A DNA stretch of 64,000 bases from contig OZ245030.1 of NCBI GenBank assembly GCA_965223985.1, positions 62,001 to 126,000 of the forward strand, given 5' to 3'. A model generated the notes under the pieces. That model made no database searches, was not told the origin of the DNA, and worked only from the letters and a program-made list of their open reading frames with translations. Shown here piece by piece: positions 18,605 through 28,907 of the stretch. How positions within the stretch are numbered: the first letter of the stretch is position 1; each line of letters opens with the position of its first letter. Position numbers and translations under genes: made by a program. Source of the stretch: JAPPKS01 sp963667895 (GTDB lineage Bacteria > Poribacteria > WGA-4E > PCPOR2b).

Positions 18605-19402
18605 CTACGACATTTCTATTTCCTGCCCATCATACGACAGATAAACATTCTCAGGCAATTCAATGTTTTGTTCTTGGCACTGCTCACGAAAATATTGATG
18701 ATTCAGTCGGTGCATGATGTGTGTAAAGTAGGTTTCTTGCGGTTGTAGTTCATGAACGATCTCTAACGACTCTCCAACGGCGAGGTGGGTTGGGTGACGC
18801 GGATTGAAACTTAGCGCATCTATAATCAGCACCTCAACGGTCCGTAGCATTTCTTTGGAAGATTCAGGTAAGCGTTTCACGTCGGGAACATACCCGAAGT
18901 TATCAATCCGATAGCCAAGCGTCGTGACGGCACCATGCTCAACGGGAATCGGTGTAATTTCGAACCCGTGCACCTCAAATTGCCCATTTATGGTGTGAGG
19001 CAGCAAATGCCCGACGCCCCCACCTTGAAACGTCTCCTTATTAAACATGTAATCGTAATTCCTCTTCAGAATACGCATCGTCTCCTCCGGACCGTAAATC
19101 GGTATATCCATCTGCTGCTTACGACAAGGCATCACTAGATCGTTCGTTCCACTGATGTGATCTGCGTGGCAGTGGGTATACACTACTGCGTCAATCCATT
19201 CAACTTTATTCCTATCAATCTGATCGATGAAGTTGGGGCCGGTATCAAATTGCAGGTGTTTTCCATTCTTTTTGATGTGTATTGATGGGCGTGTCCGATA
19301 GTTCTTTGAGCGAGGCTGTCGGGCATCTTCGCAGGTTTCGCAAGTGCATTTATATTCGGGAACCCCTGTCGAGGTGCCTGAACCGAGAACGGTGATTTTC
19401 AT
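18605..19402 (-). CDS. Metallo-beta-lactamase-fold hydrolase (PhnP-like)
   Basis: A 265-residue zinc hydrolase. It starts MKITVLGSGTSTGVP and carries the cysteine cluster CTCETC (residues 19-24) seen in PhnP-type phosphodiesterases as an extra structural zinc site. The active-site motif is HCHADH (His77, His79, Asp81, His82), with further ligands downstream (VEHGAVTT and YFTHIMH). PhnP cleaves cyclic ribose phosphates in phosphonate use, but no other phn gene is visible, so the substrate is unknown. The long family form without phn context is common and is best annotated only as an MBL-fold hydrolase. Confidence 0.85.
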   Translation of the reverse strand: MKITVLGSGTSTGVPEYKCTCETCEDARQPRSKNYRTRPSIHIKKNGKHLQFDTGPNFIDQIDRNKVEWIDAVVYTHCHADHISGTNDLVMPCRKQQMDIPIYGPEETMRILKRNYDYMFNKETFQGGGVGHLLPHTINGQFEVHGFEITPIPVEHGAVTTLGYRIDNFGYVPDVKRLPESSKEMLRTVEVLIIDALSFNPRHPTHLAVGESLEIVHELQPQETYFTHIMHRLNHQYFREQCQEQNIELPENVYLSYDGQEIEMS

Positions 19403-19608
19403 AGATAATTCCTTCTAAGGGCTACGTTAAAGGGGGCTACCATCTATGATATATCAGACAGAATGAGGATGCAACGCCAAAATAACTTGTACTACCTCAA
19501 TACAACTGAACCATTTCTTTGATGATTGACAATCTGGACACTGGTTGTTAAAATGAAGGAAGTTGTTAATCTCGTCACAGAATTCATCATGCTAGCGGTG
19601 AAGGAATA

Positions 19609-20169
19609 ATGTCGACTCAATTTGACACAGCAACGTTTGGCGCAGGTTGTTTCTGGTGTGTCGAAGCCATTTTTCAGTGCTTGGAAGGGGTGCAGCGGGT
19701 AATTTCTGGCTATGCTGGCGGCGAGGCTGAAAATCCAACTTATCGGCAGGTTTGCAGTGGAACCACGGGGCATGCAGAAGTGGTGCAGATTACCTTTGCT
19801 CCCCAAGTCATTTCATTTAACGACTTGCTATATGTTTTCTGGCGTACTCACGACCCAACAACGTTGAACCGGCAGGGTGCCGACGTCGGTACGCAATACC
19901 GTTCAGCGATTTTTTATCACAGCGAGGAACAGAAAGCCGTCGCTAATAGTTCCAAGCGGGAAACAGACGTTTCAGACTTGTGGTCAAATCCGATTGTTAC
20001 AGAGATTGTCCTCTTTCTCGGTTTTTACCCAGCAGAGGTTTATCACCAGAATTACTATAGGCTCAATCCCAACCAGCCATATTGTCAGTTAGTAATCAAT
20101 CCCAAAATCCGAAAATTCAATAAAGTATTTAGGGATAAGCTAATAGATACAGACCGTATAAAGAACTGA
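19609..20169 (+). CDS. msrA: Peptide-methionine (S)-S-oxide reductase MsrA
   Basis: Repairs oxidised methionine. The 186 residues contain the active-site GAGCFWCVEAIF (Cys14 nucleophile), GVQRVISGYAGG, YRQVCSGTTGHAEVVQI, FW..HDPTTLNRQGADVGTQYRSAI and YHQNYY near the end. The start ATG 19609 follows GAAGGAAT. It is a single gene with no msrB partner nearby. Confidence 0.95.
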   Translation: MSTQFDTATFGAGCFWCVEAIFQCLEGVQRVISGYAGGEAENPTYRQVCSGTTGHAEVVQITFAPQVISFNDLLYVFWRTHDPTTLNRQGADVGTQYRSAIFYHSEEQKAVANSSKRETDVSDLWSNPIVTEIVLFLGFYPAEVYHQNYYRLNPNQPYCQLVINPKIRKFNKVFRDKLIDTDRIKN

Positions 20170-20462
20170 AAAGAAATCGCTTCGAAATGGGCGCAAGGCA
20201 AAGGCGATTAATGCAGATGTCTTGGCACGGTCTCCAAGCACAAAATTAATGTTCCATCGTGAGAGAATAACGAATGAAGATATTACTGAATGTTCACTGA
20301 GCTTCATAATTCCTACAAGCACTGGGTTATTGACAATAGAGAGACAGTCCGGGCCTATTCTTTCTACTTATGGGAGCGAGGCATTTGATGGGGCATCCTC
20401 TTCTCAAAGTCACAACAGAAGATAACGTTCGTTCTAACATGACGAACTAATAGGGAGATGAA

Positions 20463-21562
20463 ATGAAAATCTTACACACCGCTGATATTCATCTCGACTG
20501 GAAATTTTTGGGAATTCGGGACGCATCAAAACGCCGCCGCCGTCATCAAGAACATCGTGATGTATTTCAGCAGATTATTAACGTTGGGTTGGAAGAACAA
20601 ATTGATGTGATGTTCATCGTTGGAGACCTTTTTGAGCAAAGCAGTTTTTCATTGGACACGATTCGATTTATTCAGCGCGAGTTGGAACGCCTCAAACTTA
20701 TCCCTGTTTTCATTGCGGCTGGGAATCACGATCCTTTAATCTCGGGAAGTCCCTATCTGTTGGACGGTTGGGGAGATCACGTTTTTATTTTCCGAAACAA
20801 CCAATTTACTTCTTGCTCTCTTGATGAACATAACGCTGTTATTTATGGCATTGCTCACACCGCTGATGCGGGTGGAGAAAATCGCCTTCAGGACTTTCGG
20901 GTTAACTCAGAAAGCAAATTGAACATCCTGCTTCTCCACGGCTCAGACATGCATGCTGTTCCTGAAAGTCACAATGATACTGCATGTTTCCCTTTTTGGC
21001 GGTCGGAATTGTATCATTGTGGGGCAAGCTATGTTGCACTCGGACATTATCACACCTGCTGTTTCATCCCTGACGATCAACCAATTGCCGCCTATCCTGG
21101 TTCGCCCGAAGGAATGGGCTATTCCGAGTTGGGAGAACGTTATGTTGTTGTCGGAGAACTCACAAAAGATGAAAATCAACAGCGTAAGATTCGAGTCAAC
21201 CAGCGGGAATACCGAGATGTAATATGGGATTGTACAGGGTGTGCTACGCGCTAAGAAGTACTTGATGCACTTCGCCAACAGATCGACTCACCGGAGCGAC
21301 GTCGGTAGAAATTGACATGGACTTGTCCTTGATGCGTGAAATCCTAAGTGAGCACTGTTTTCAAGCGATGCTGATTAATGAAACATCCCCAGAGTGGGAT
21401 TTAGAGGCGCTACGTTCGCAGCGGAGTGTAAGTGGGGAGTTTGTGTGCCAGATGCAGACGAAGATGGAGGGTGCGGCTGAAGAAGAAATCGAACGTTTTC
21501 AGGCGGCGATGAATTATGGGCTCCAAGCCTTATCAGAAAATCAGGAGGTAAAGCTACGATGA
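20463..21562 (+). pseudogene. Broken YhaO/SbcD-like metallophosphoesterase
   Basis: The first part (20463-21254) is a calcineurin-type DNA repair nuclease: MKILHTADIHLDW, VGDLFE, GNHDP, LLLHGSDM and ALGHYH are all present. The frame then meets TAA at 21252. Past the stop the same frame continues plausibly (EVLDALRQQIDSPERR), and a second lesion moves the frame to the tail at 21317-21562 (EIDMDLSLMREILSEHCFQAMLINETS...). So there is one nonsense change and one frameshift. The final TGA overlaps the ATG of the next gene (ATGA), as expected for a coupled YhaO-YhaN pair. A shortened nuclease could still be made, but it lacks the C-terminal capping part. Confidence 0.85.
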
Positions 21563-23030
21563 AAATCCAGAATCTGTTGATTGAAGGATTTGGAAAAATC
21601 TCCAAAATGAAATTAAATTTGGGTGCGGATCTGAACGTAATTTACGGTATGTTGTACGGTTTTCTCCAACCTAGATATCAGCGTCGCAAGTATGAAGTTG
21701 CGTACGAGAAATATCGTCCTTGGCAAAGTGACCAGAAATACAGTGGAGAATTGGTTTACACGCTCACCTCAGGACAAAGATACCGGGTCAAGCGTGACTT
21801 TAATTTAGACACAGTGGTCGTAAATGATGAAAACACATGGCAGGATTTGACCAACGATTTTCCGGTTTGCCTTAAAGCATGCTAGTTTGCCCAAGAACAT
21901 TTGGGAATCGAAAAAGAGATTTTTCGAGATTGCGTCTATATTAAGCAGCAAAACATTGATACTATTGAGAATCCGGGGGCTTTAGCAGATCGGCTCCAAT
22001 CTATTGCGACAACTAGCACAGAAGAACTTTCGCTTCAGACAGCATTGGATAAGCTTGAAAACGCATTAGATCAAGTTGGGACGGAACGCCGCAAAACTAG
22101 CCCTCTCGGTCAGTGCAGTGCAACTATTACACAGCTTAAAAATGAGCTTGCCGACGTAGGAAAAAAGCACGATCAACTTACACTTAGTATTAATGAACTC
22201 GACGCGCTAACGCAGCAGAGATCATGTCCCTTGAACGAACAGCAGCAATTTCAGTATCTTATAGCTTGTGTAGAGGCAAAAGAAATCGAGACGCGATTAG
22301 AGAATATCCGCGATTACAACGAAAATATAGATCAGATTGAGCAGGAATTGGAAATCTTGCAAGCGTACCAGGATTTCCCAGTCGATCGTAGAGACGAACT
22401 TTTAATCTCCCAGACACAACTATCCGAAAACAAACGGCGGAAAGAAAAACTCGAGGCAGAGCTTTTTGACAATGAAAAAGATCATCTTGAACTTCAAGGA
22501 CAATTACAATCTTTATCAGGTTGTGAACAAATTGGAGAAAGACTTGAGGAGATACGCCGTTTAGAATCGCGACATAAACTTTTGATTGAAGAAGAAATAA
22601 AAGATAGTACCGCACTGGCAGACATACCAGAAGACTTCACGATGCAATCTAATCGGCTGAATTATGACGAATCGCGGTTCAATTCGATGGATAATGACCA
22701 ATTTACGCAGATACTCCAGGATGAATCTAACCTACAACAGAACCAAGAAAATCTCAATCTCCGTCAGAGAGAAATTACTCGTGAATCCGAACGACTCGAC
22801 AACTTAAATCATCGTAGACAAAGTCAGAAAAAACAATCCAAATTCCTGATTTTTAGCGGTGTAGTTGCTTGGATAGCAGCCGCTGTTATCCTCACCTTGA
22901 GCGTTGCATTGAGTGTTGTCATCTTCTCAGTTGGGCTTTTGAGTGGATTCTTCAGTATTCAAAAGCGAAAGCAGGTGAAAACTCTTGAAAGCCAAATTGG
23001 TAAATTGTCAGCCGACATAGAAAATATAAA

Positions 23031-23048
23031 AGACATCTTTCCAAAATA
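23031..23048 (+). repeat. IS left terminal inverted repeat
   Basis: AGACATCTTTCCAAAATA, an exact reverse complement of 24012-24029. The AAA target duplication precedes it. Confidence 0.95.
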
Positions 23049-23094
23049 GATTTATCAAGTTTTATAGTTATAGTAATCTTGTAGAATAGAATAA

Positions 23095-23945
23095 CTATGG
23101 CGTTTGGCAACATGTCGAGGAGTGTCTCAGGTTAACAATTGCGGCAATCACATTCCATGTTTTTCCATAGTTGCGATGTTTGCCTCGATAGACATCTTTG
23201 GTGATGCGAAAAATCTTACACCGTCTGACGATATGCTCAATGGCAATCCTGCGTGTTGCCAACCGTCGGTTGAATTGCTTCGCCTCCTGAGTCAACGGCT
23301 TGCTCCGACATTTCTTGATGGGCGTCGAACTGTTGGCATACCGTTTGGCTATGCCCTGATAACCACTGTCAGCCAACTTCTCAGTTTCAGGGGAAATTGC
23401 CAGACGGCTTTCCTCTAGAATTCTATAATCGTGAACGCTCCCTTTGCGGCAGATAAGCGACAATAGTTCTAACATCGCCAAACACGCAATCAATTGAACT
23501 TTTATGGTGTGCCGTTTTTTTTACCGCTGTAGTAGGCGCGTTGTCCTTTTGTTGGGCGTTCAATGGGTTGCTCGGTGACATCAATGACGATTGTTTGGAG
23601 ATTGCTCTCTAACAAGTGCTTTCGATTCTTCATCGAAAACACGTTAACCAACACATCAAGTATCTGATGATAGATTTTATTTGCATAAGACTCACTGATA
23701 CCGAACTCCGAGCCTAACCTGGCAAAGGTTGGATAGTGACGCAAATAGGTGAATGTCAATAGAAGACGGTCAATCAATGGCAGCCCCGATTTCCGTCCTC
23801 GTTTCTTCATCGGCTGTTCATCTCGAAGGCTTTCGAGATGAACAGCCACACGCTCCAAAATGACATTGAAAGTTGCCTTGTCTACACCAACGGCTCGCAG
23901 AAATTGCTCATCTGACAACTCTACTGCTTTTTCATATTGACTCAT
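23095..23945 (-). CDS. IS transposase made by -1 frameshifting (two ORFs)
   Basis: ORF A (23945-23502, 147 residues) has an N-terminal helix-turn-helix region (LPLIDRLLLTFTYLRHYPTFARLGSEFGISES) and the first catalytic Asp in IVIDVTEQPIERP. ORF B (from about 23510 down to 23095) has LADSGYQGI (second Asp) and RIAIEHIVRRCKIF (catalytic Glu). The two are joined by a -1 slip on eight A residues (minus strand, 23515-23522), giving YYSGKKKRHTIKVQLIACLAM, a normal DDE_Tnp_4 sequence. Both parts look intact, so the element may be active. ORF A alone would stop at GKKNGTP. Confidence 0.88.
23515..23522 (-). promoter_or_regulatory. Slippery A8 run for transposase frameshifting
   Basis: Eight adenines on the minus strand (read in frame as AAA AAA AAC) sit exactly where the frame must change by -1 to join ORF A to ORF B. 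This is the usual recoding signal of many IS families. I did not search for a downstream stimulatory hairpin. Confidence 0.75.
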
Positions 23946-24011
23946 GGGTATCCTTTCGACAATAGACGATGTGGGAAAGGATATAACGTGAAATCAAAAC
24001 AAACAGATTCT

Positions 24012-24029
24012 TATTTTGGAAAGATGTCT
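24012..24029 (-). repeat. IS right terminal inverted repeat
   Basis: The exact reverse complement of the 18-bp left end, followed by the second AAA copy of the target duplication. Confidence 0.95.
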
Positions 24030-25370
24030 AAAGGTACAATTTGAGCGAGACCAACAAGAACTTGCAGATGCTAAAAAGGTAATGGAAGACTTATTTGAAC
24101 GGATTGGAGTTTCTTCCTCTGATGAATTAAGAGCAGAATATACCAACCTCCAAGAACAATGGCAGGAAGTAAATCAACTCAAAGAGAGAGTCGAAGAATC
24201 AAAGGATAAACTTCGTCGCACGCAAGAAAATCTCCGATCTACCGAGAGGCAGCTTCATGAATTGATATCACCTGCACTCGATTCAAAAGAGGGCAGTATT
24301 GGTGAACAGCTCGCACTAGTTTGGGGAAACTATAGCCGCTATGTGTTTCTGCTTAACCAATATAATGATGCGAAAAGAAAAGGTGAAAGCCTCAAATCTG
24401 AACACGATGATGTAAGTAGTACAACTGATGAATTCCATGCTGAAATTGAACGGATTCTGGAAGAAGCAAGTGTGGAAACACTAGAAGAATACAACGGTGG
24501 ATGGGAAAAACATCACCAATACCAAGAGGGGCATGCAGAGGTAAAAAATCTGATAAATGCCCGCAATAACTTATTGGGCGAACAGGACCTTGACGCATGG
24601 CAACAACAGCTTAAGCAACATCAAACACAGATACAAAATTTAATTGATGACCATCCCGCGACCTAATAGACACAGAATTTGACCTAAGTGCTAAAGCGAC
24701 TTACCAACAGGAGAGCGACATACGCTCAGAAAAATTACGTGAGATCGAAAACCAAATTCACGCTGTTAACGGACGAATCGAAACCCAGATGGTGAATTCA
24801 CGTCCTCTCTTCGAAATTGAGGAGGAACTTGAGGATGCGACTTTGGAAAAAGGAAGTCTGGAAAAACAAAAGGAAGCTCTAATGCTTGCCAAAGATCAAT
24901 TAGAATCTGTTTCACAAGAATTTTTTATAACTCGCTTCGCTCCGGAATTGCAGGAAATTGTTGCACCGATGCTTCAAACCGTTGCGGGACAATACAGCGA
25001 AATCCGTTTCGATGAAAAATTGAATCTGAAAGTTAGAATTCCAGGATTAAATATGATTAAGGATGTCGAAAACTTGAGTCAGGGGACGCTCGATCAGATT
25101 TATTTCTTACTCAAAGCCGGCGTTGCTCAGATGTTTTCCAAAAACCGAGAACCGCTGCCACTATTGCTAGATGATCCGTTTGTAGCTTGTGATGATGAGA
25201 GATTGGATCGGATTTGGGACATTCTCGGTAATCTCGCAAGCCAAACCCAGATCTTGTTTTTCACTTGTCATCGTTCGCAGATGCTAGACGTTGAGAAGCG
25301 TTTCAGTAGTGATGCAAGTACTGTCACTTCCGATGTGGGGGACTTTACTCTTTTGTCAATTGATGCATGA

Positions 25371-25935
25371 ATACCTTCCCCATATTCCTACTTTACTACA
25401 TCTAACAGTAAACAACAGTGAAAATAGCGAAAAAAACACTATTCCACAATTGCGGCGTCAATCAAGTGTTGTAGGATATTGTAGGAAAACTTTACGATGT
25501 CCTTGTCTACAATCTGTTATGCGGAGAATACCACAATGTATCCGCGTGTATGCTCATGGCGGTCCTTCCGCTAGAGGGGAGAGAAGCTGCGGATGGCTTT
25601 ACGGACATCAAGATGGGATCTGAACCAACGGCAAAACGTCCGGATTGATTTGTCGTCGTAACGTTTATCGAACAGGTCGCCGTGATTCGTGAAACAGTTG
25701 AACCCGATGCGGATGTCAAGGACAGACTGTGGCAGCCAATCAAAATCGAAATCATCCACACGATCAAAGGATTATCTCTAGCTTTTCTTAGACGAACCCG
25801 CATTCCCCGATAAGCCTGATGTGCGGGGAGTTCTGCACGGTCATTGAGAAACGGTGAGTTGCTGTACGCGTTTTTTAAGCTGTGGTAATTGGATTTTCGT
25901 GCGAGGTGTCTAGATGTCGCTGTGGTGATAGATCG
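25371..25935. other. Gene-free stretch after the yhaN remnant
   Basis: About 565 bases without a gene I can name. Minus-strand fragments (25571-25759, FDFDWLPQSVLDIRIGFNCF; 25820-25900, SPFLNDRAELPAHQAYRGM) look faintly protein-like in different frames, so this may be decayed coding DNA. I cannot assign a family. Confidence 0.35.
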
Positions 25936-25965
25936 TTGACTCAATCACCAGTCGTGTAGTATAAT
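25936..25965 (+). promoter_or_regulatory. Sigma-70-type promoter of tyrS
   Basis: TTGACT (25936-25941), an 18-base spacer, then TATAAT (25960-25965). Only one base differs from consensus in the -35 box. The expected start point near 25972 leaves a leader of about 50 bases before GTG 26025, which supports that start over TTG 25974. Confidence 0.75.
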
Positions 25966-26024
25966 TAGCTAGCTTGAACCACAGGGGTGAAAATGTCCAA
26001 ACGATATCTATTGGGGAATCCAGC

Positions 26025-27257
26025 GTGAATGCTGAACTGAGTATTGAAGAACAGATTGACCGCATCGGCAGGGGCACAGCAGAGATTATCTCTAAACCAG
26101 AACTTGTGCGAAAATTGGAGATAGCTAGAGAACAAAACCGACCCCTGCGCGTCAAACTGGGGCTCGATCCAACGGCGCCAGATATTCATCTTGGACTTGC
26201 CGTTGTTCTGCGCAAACTCCGACAGTTTCAAGATCTCGGTCACGAGGTCATCCTCATCATCGGGGATTTTACGGCGATGATTGGCGATCCCACTGGAACA
26301 TCGAAGACGCGGCCACAGCTTGCAGAGGAACAAATCAACCTCAACGCCAAAACCTACGAAGAGCAATATTGTAAAATATTGGATCCGTCGAAAACTTGCA
26401 CTGTTTTCAACAGTCAATGGCTAGCCAAAATGTCCTTCGCGGATGTAATTAAACTTAGCGCCAAGACTACCGTCGCGAGGGTGTTAGAACGGGATGATTT
26501 CGCCAATAGATTCCAGGGAGGAGTGCCAATTAGCGTTCACGAAATGCTATACCCACTCTGCCAAGGCTATGATTCCGTGATTTTAGAAGCAGACATTGAG
26601 ATGGGAGGTACTGACCAAAAATTCAATATTCTGACTGGGCGCGATCTGCAACGTGTCTACCACCAGCCGCCCCAAGTTGCACTTCTTATGCCGTTGCTCG
26701 TTGGGTTGGACGGACGCGAAAAAATGAGCAAGTCACTCGGCAACTATGTGGGAATTTTTGAACCGCCCAACGAAATGTACGCGAAGTTGATGTCCATTCC
26801 TGACGAGTTGATGTTCGCCTACTTTGAGCTAACAACCGATGTACCGCTTGATGAAATCCGAAAGTTCGAAGTAAAATTAGCCAACGGCGATCTTCACCCA
26901 AAAGCCGTAAAGCAGAGACTCGCGCGTGAAATTGTATCCATTTATCACAATCAAGATGCAGCGAAATCGGCTGAAGCTGAATTTGATACGGTTCATCGCT
27001 ATCGACAACCCCCTGAAAACCTACCCCAAGTTGCTATTCCCTCGACTGCGCTCGCCGATGGTAAAATCTGGCTTTCCCATCTCATCACGCGGGCCGGATT
27101 TGCCAAAAGCGCCAGCGAAGCGAGGCGATTGGTTCAACAAGGCGGGGTGCGTCTCAATGATGAGCGGATTACCGATTCATCTCTCGAAATTGCTTTGTGT
27201 AGCGGGAGTGTGTTACAAGTTGGGAAGCGACGGTTTGCAAAACTGATAATTCAATAA
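26025..27257 (+). CDS. tyrS: Tyrosyl-tRNA synthetase
   Basis: A class I synthetase for tRNA-Tyr. About 410 residues. The Rossmann part carries the HIGH-type motif as DIHLGL, then GDFTAMIGDPTG, the tyrosine pocket GTDQKFNILTGRDLQ and the KMSKS loop. The C-terminus is an S4 RNA-binding domain (ASEARRLVQQGGVRLNDERI). It belongs to the long TyrZ-like class. I chose GTG 26025 because GGGGA stands upstream and a strong promoter ends at 25965; TTG 25974 would sit at the transcription start. It heads a plus-strand run to recN. Confidence 0.95.
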   Translation: MNAELSIEEQIDRIGRGTAEIISKPELVRKLEIAREQNRPLRVKLGLDPTAPDIHLGLAVVLRKLRQFQDLGHEVILIIGDFTAMIGDPTGTSKTRPQLAEEQINLNAKTYEEQYCKILDPSKTCTVFNSQWLAKMSFADVIKLSAKTTVARVLERDDFANRFQGGVPISVHEMLYPLCQGYDSVILEADIEMGGTDQKFNILTGRDLQRVYHQPPQVALLMPLLVGLDGREKMSKSLGNYVGIFEPPNEMYAKLMSIPDELMFAYFELTTDVPLDEIRKFEVKLANGDLHPKAVKQRLAREIVSIYHNQDAAKSAEAEFDTVHRYRQPPENLPQVAIPSTALADGKIWLSHLITRAGFAKSASEARRLVQQGGVRLNDERITDSSLEIALCSGSVLQVGKRRFAKLIIQ

Positions 27258-27280
27258 TCTATGTTTCACGTTTTAATCTT

Positions 27281-27949
27281 ATGAAAACCTGTCTGTTGTT
27301 ACCTGCCTACAACGAATCTTCAACCATCGGTCGGATTATCCAAGAAGCGAGTCTATTCGTTGGGCACATTGTCGTTATTGATGACGGATCATCCGATAAT
27401 TCAGCAGAGATCGCAGAAGGACACGGTGCAGTTGTTCTAAAACTTACTCAGAATCGCGGTAAGGGACGTGCGCTGAGGACCGGCTTTGATTACGCTCTCC
27501 AAAATGGCTATAAACTGATTGCTACGATGGATAGTGATATGCAACATGATCCCATGGATTTACCGCGTTTCTTCGATCATTTCCGCCGAACATGTCCGGA
27601 TATCCTCATCGGTGGACGGTTTAAAGGACGATCTACGATGCCTCGGCATCGACGCCTGAATAACTGGTTGGTTTCCGTTGTTGGTTCAGCGATTTGTGAG
27701 CAAAAAGTCCCGGATTTTCAATCCGGTTACCGACTGATCAAGGCAGAAGTCTTGAAAGCTGTTCAACTGGAAACCGAGCGATATGAAACGGAATCGGAGT
27801 TGTTAATCAAAGCGGGGCGGCTCGGTTTTCGGATTGAGAGCACCCAAATCCAGGCGGTTTACGGGAATGAAGATAGCAATGTCAAGTTGCTGCGAGAAAT
27901 TAGCCTATTCACTCGGTTGCTTATCAAGAGCCTCAGAGAAAAATATTAG
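27281..27949 (+). CDS. GT2 glycosyltransferase (dolichol-phosphate mannosyltransferase-like)
   Basis: 222 residues of a GT-A fold. Motifs are LLPAYNES..IG, VVIDDGSSDNSAEIA, NRGKGRALRTGFDYAL, the metal-binding-type MDSDMQHDP, and PDFQSGYRLIKAEVL with ETESELLIKAGRLGF. The DPM1-like core has no membrane tail. Such enzymes load sugar onto polyprenyl phosphate, which fits a DUF368 polyprenyl-phosphate transporter two genes downstream. The acceptor is an inference. Confidence 0.88.
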   Translation: MKTCLLLPAYNESSTIGRIIQEASLFVGHIVVIDDGSSDNSAEIAEGHGAVVLKLTQNRGKGRALRTGFDYALQNGYKLIATMDSDMQHDPMDLPRFFDHFRRTCPDILIGGRFKGRSTMPRHRRLNNWLVSVVGSAICEQKVPDFQSGYRLIKAEVLKAVQLETERYETESELLIKAGRLGFRIESTQIQAVYGNEDSNVKLLREISLFTRLLIKSLREKY

Positions 27950-28099
27950 GTTGACATATTTTTGTGGCAGCAGCAATGTTGGTAAGAGCTTTAGGTACAG
28001 CGTCCACAGGCAGAAAGAAATTATGGAATTTCGCGACATTCATAATGCACGAAACACATAACGTTGCATGAAGGCTCAAAATTTGTTTCGCGGGTGATT

Positions 28100-28852
28100 A
28101 TGATTTTTGTGACCAACGACGACGGTATTGAAGCTGCGGGATTGAAAGCACTCGTCGAGGCGCTTGAAACCCTCGACGAAGTGTATATCGTGGCGCCCGA
28201 CCGGGAACGCAGCGCGATTGGGATGGCAATTACGCTCCATCGTCCGCTCAGGGCGACGCAGGTGGCGAATCGCACCTACGCAGTTGACGGAACGCCAGTC
28301 GATTGTGTGGATCTTGCTGTTAGTGCGTTGCTTCCTGAACGTCCGAAACTCCTCGTTTCCGGCATCAATCATGGACAAAACCTGGGACAAGATCTTCATT
28401 TTTCAGGAACTGTTGCGGCTGCGAAAAAAGGAACTTTTCTGGACATCCCGTCGATTGCGATTTCACTCGTTTCTGGCCCAATCTATCACTACGGAACAGC
28501 GGCATCAATTGCCCATCGCATTGCCAAGCAGGTGATTACGAACAGATTGCCCGACCAGATTCTTCTCAACGTCAACGTGCCAAACTGCACGCTTTCTGAG
28601 ATTCGGGGGATCGAGATGACACGGCAAGATTTCGGGTCTTATGGTGCACAAGCTATCAAACGTTTGGATCGCCAGGGCAAACCGTACTACTGGATTGGCG
28701 GCAAACGCGAAAAAGTCGATCGACGAGAAGATACAGATCTCAATGCGATACGCAATCAATGCGTTTCGATTACACCAGTTCAACTGGACTTTACAGCTCA
28801 TCACCTGATTGATCCACTGAAAAGTTGGCTCAGCGATGAAATCATGGATTAG
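28100..28852 (+). CDS. surE: 5'-nucleotidase SurE
   Basis: A metal-dependent survival-protein phosphatase that removes phosphate from nucleoside monophosphates. It starts MIFVTNDDGIEAAGL with the DD metal site, followed by VVAPDRERSAIGMAIT-like residues, YAVDGTPVDCVDLAVS, LVSGINHGQNLGQDLHFSGTVAAA and SIAISL. About 250 residues, which is normal. I chose ATG 28100 because the family begins right before TNDDG; the upstream TTG 28064 only adds an unconserved tail. The end overlaps a possible early start of the next gene. Confidence 0.94.
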   Translation: MIFVTNDDGIEAAGLKALVEALETLDEVYIVAPDRERSAIGMAITLHRPLRATQVANRTYAVDGTPVDCVDLAVSALLPERPKLLVSGINHGQNLGQDLHFSGTVAAAKKGTFLDIPSIAISLVSGPIYHYGTAASIAHRIAKQVITNRLPDQILLNVNVPNCTLSEIRGIEMTRQDFGSYGAQAIKRLDRQGKPYYWIGGKREKVDRREDTDLNAIRNQCVSITPVQLDFTAHHLIDPLKSWLSDEIMD

Positions 28853-28907
28853 AACTGACAGTAACGACCGACAGCCTTGGTATGGAAATGTAATTCTGTT
28901 TGTCGCA

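Larger units (their letters stand above)
23031..24029 (-). mobile_element. 999-bp IS element (IS5-like superfamily, DDE transposase)
   Basis: Both ends carry a perfect 18-bp inverted repeat. It is flanked by AAA on each side (23028-23030 and 24030-24032). Removing the element and one AAA restores the host frame exactly (..ENI-K-VQFERDQQEL). This proves insertion into yhaN and fixes the ends. It encodes a transposase in two overlapping frames on the minus strand. The family assignment comes from the DDE_Tnp_4-like protein; the subgroup is not certain. Confidence 0.93.
21559..25370 (+). pseudogene. Broken YhaN/SbcC-like SMC-type ATPase
   Basis: A large coiled-coil ATPase that would pair with the upstream nuclease. 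The N-terminus (MKIQNLLIEGFGKI..M.L.LG.DLNVIYG) should be followed by a Walker A loop, but the sequence jumps straight to MLYGFLQ at about 21649, so the P-loop is missing. An in-frame TAG stands at 21883. Long coiled coils and a two-helix membrane-like segment (22840-22960) typical of YhaN follow. An IS element splits the gene at 23031-24029. A frameshift lies near 24655. The C-terminal lobe is well preserved (ENLSQGTLDQIYFLLKAG signature, LPLLLDDPF Walker B, FFTCHRSQM). The gene cannot encode a working ATPase. Confidence 0.88.
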
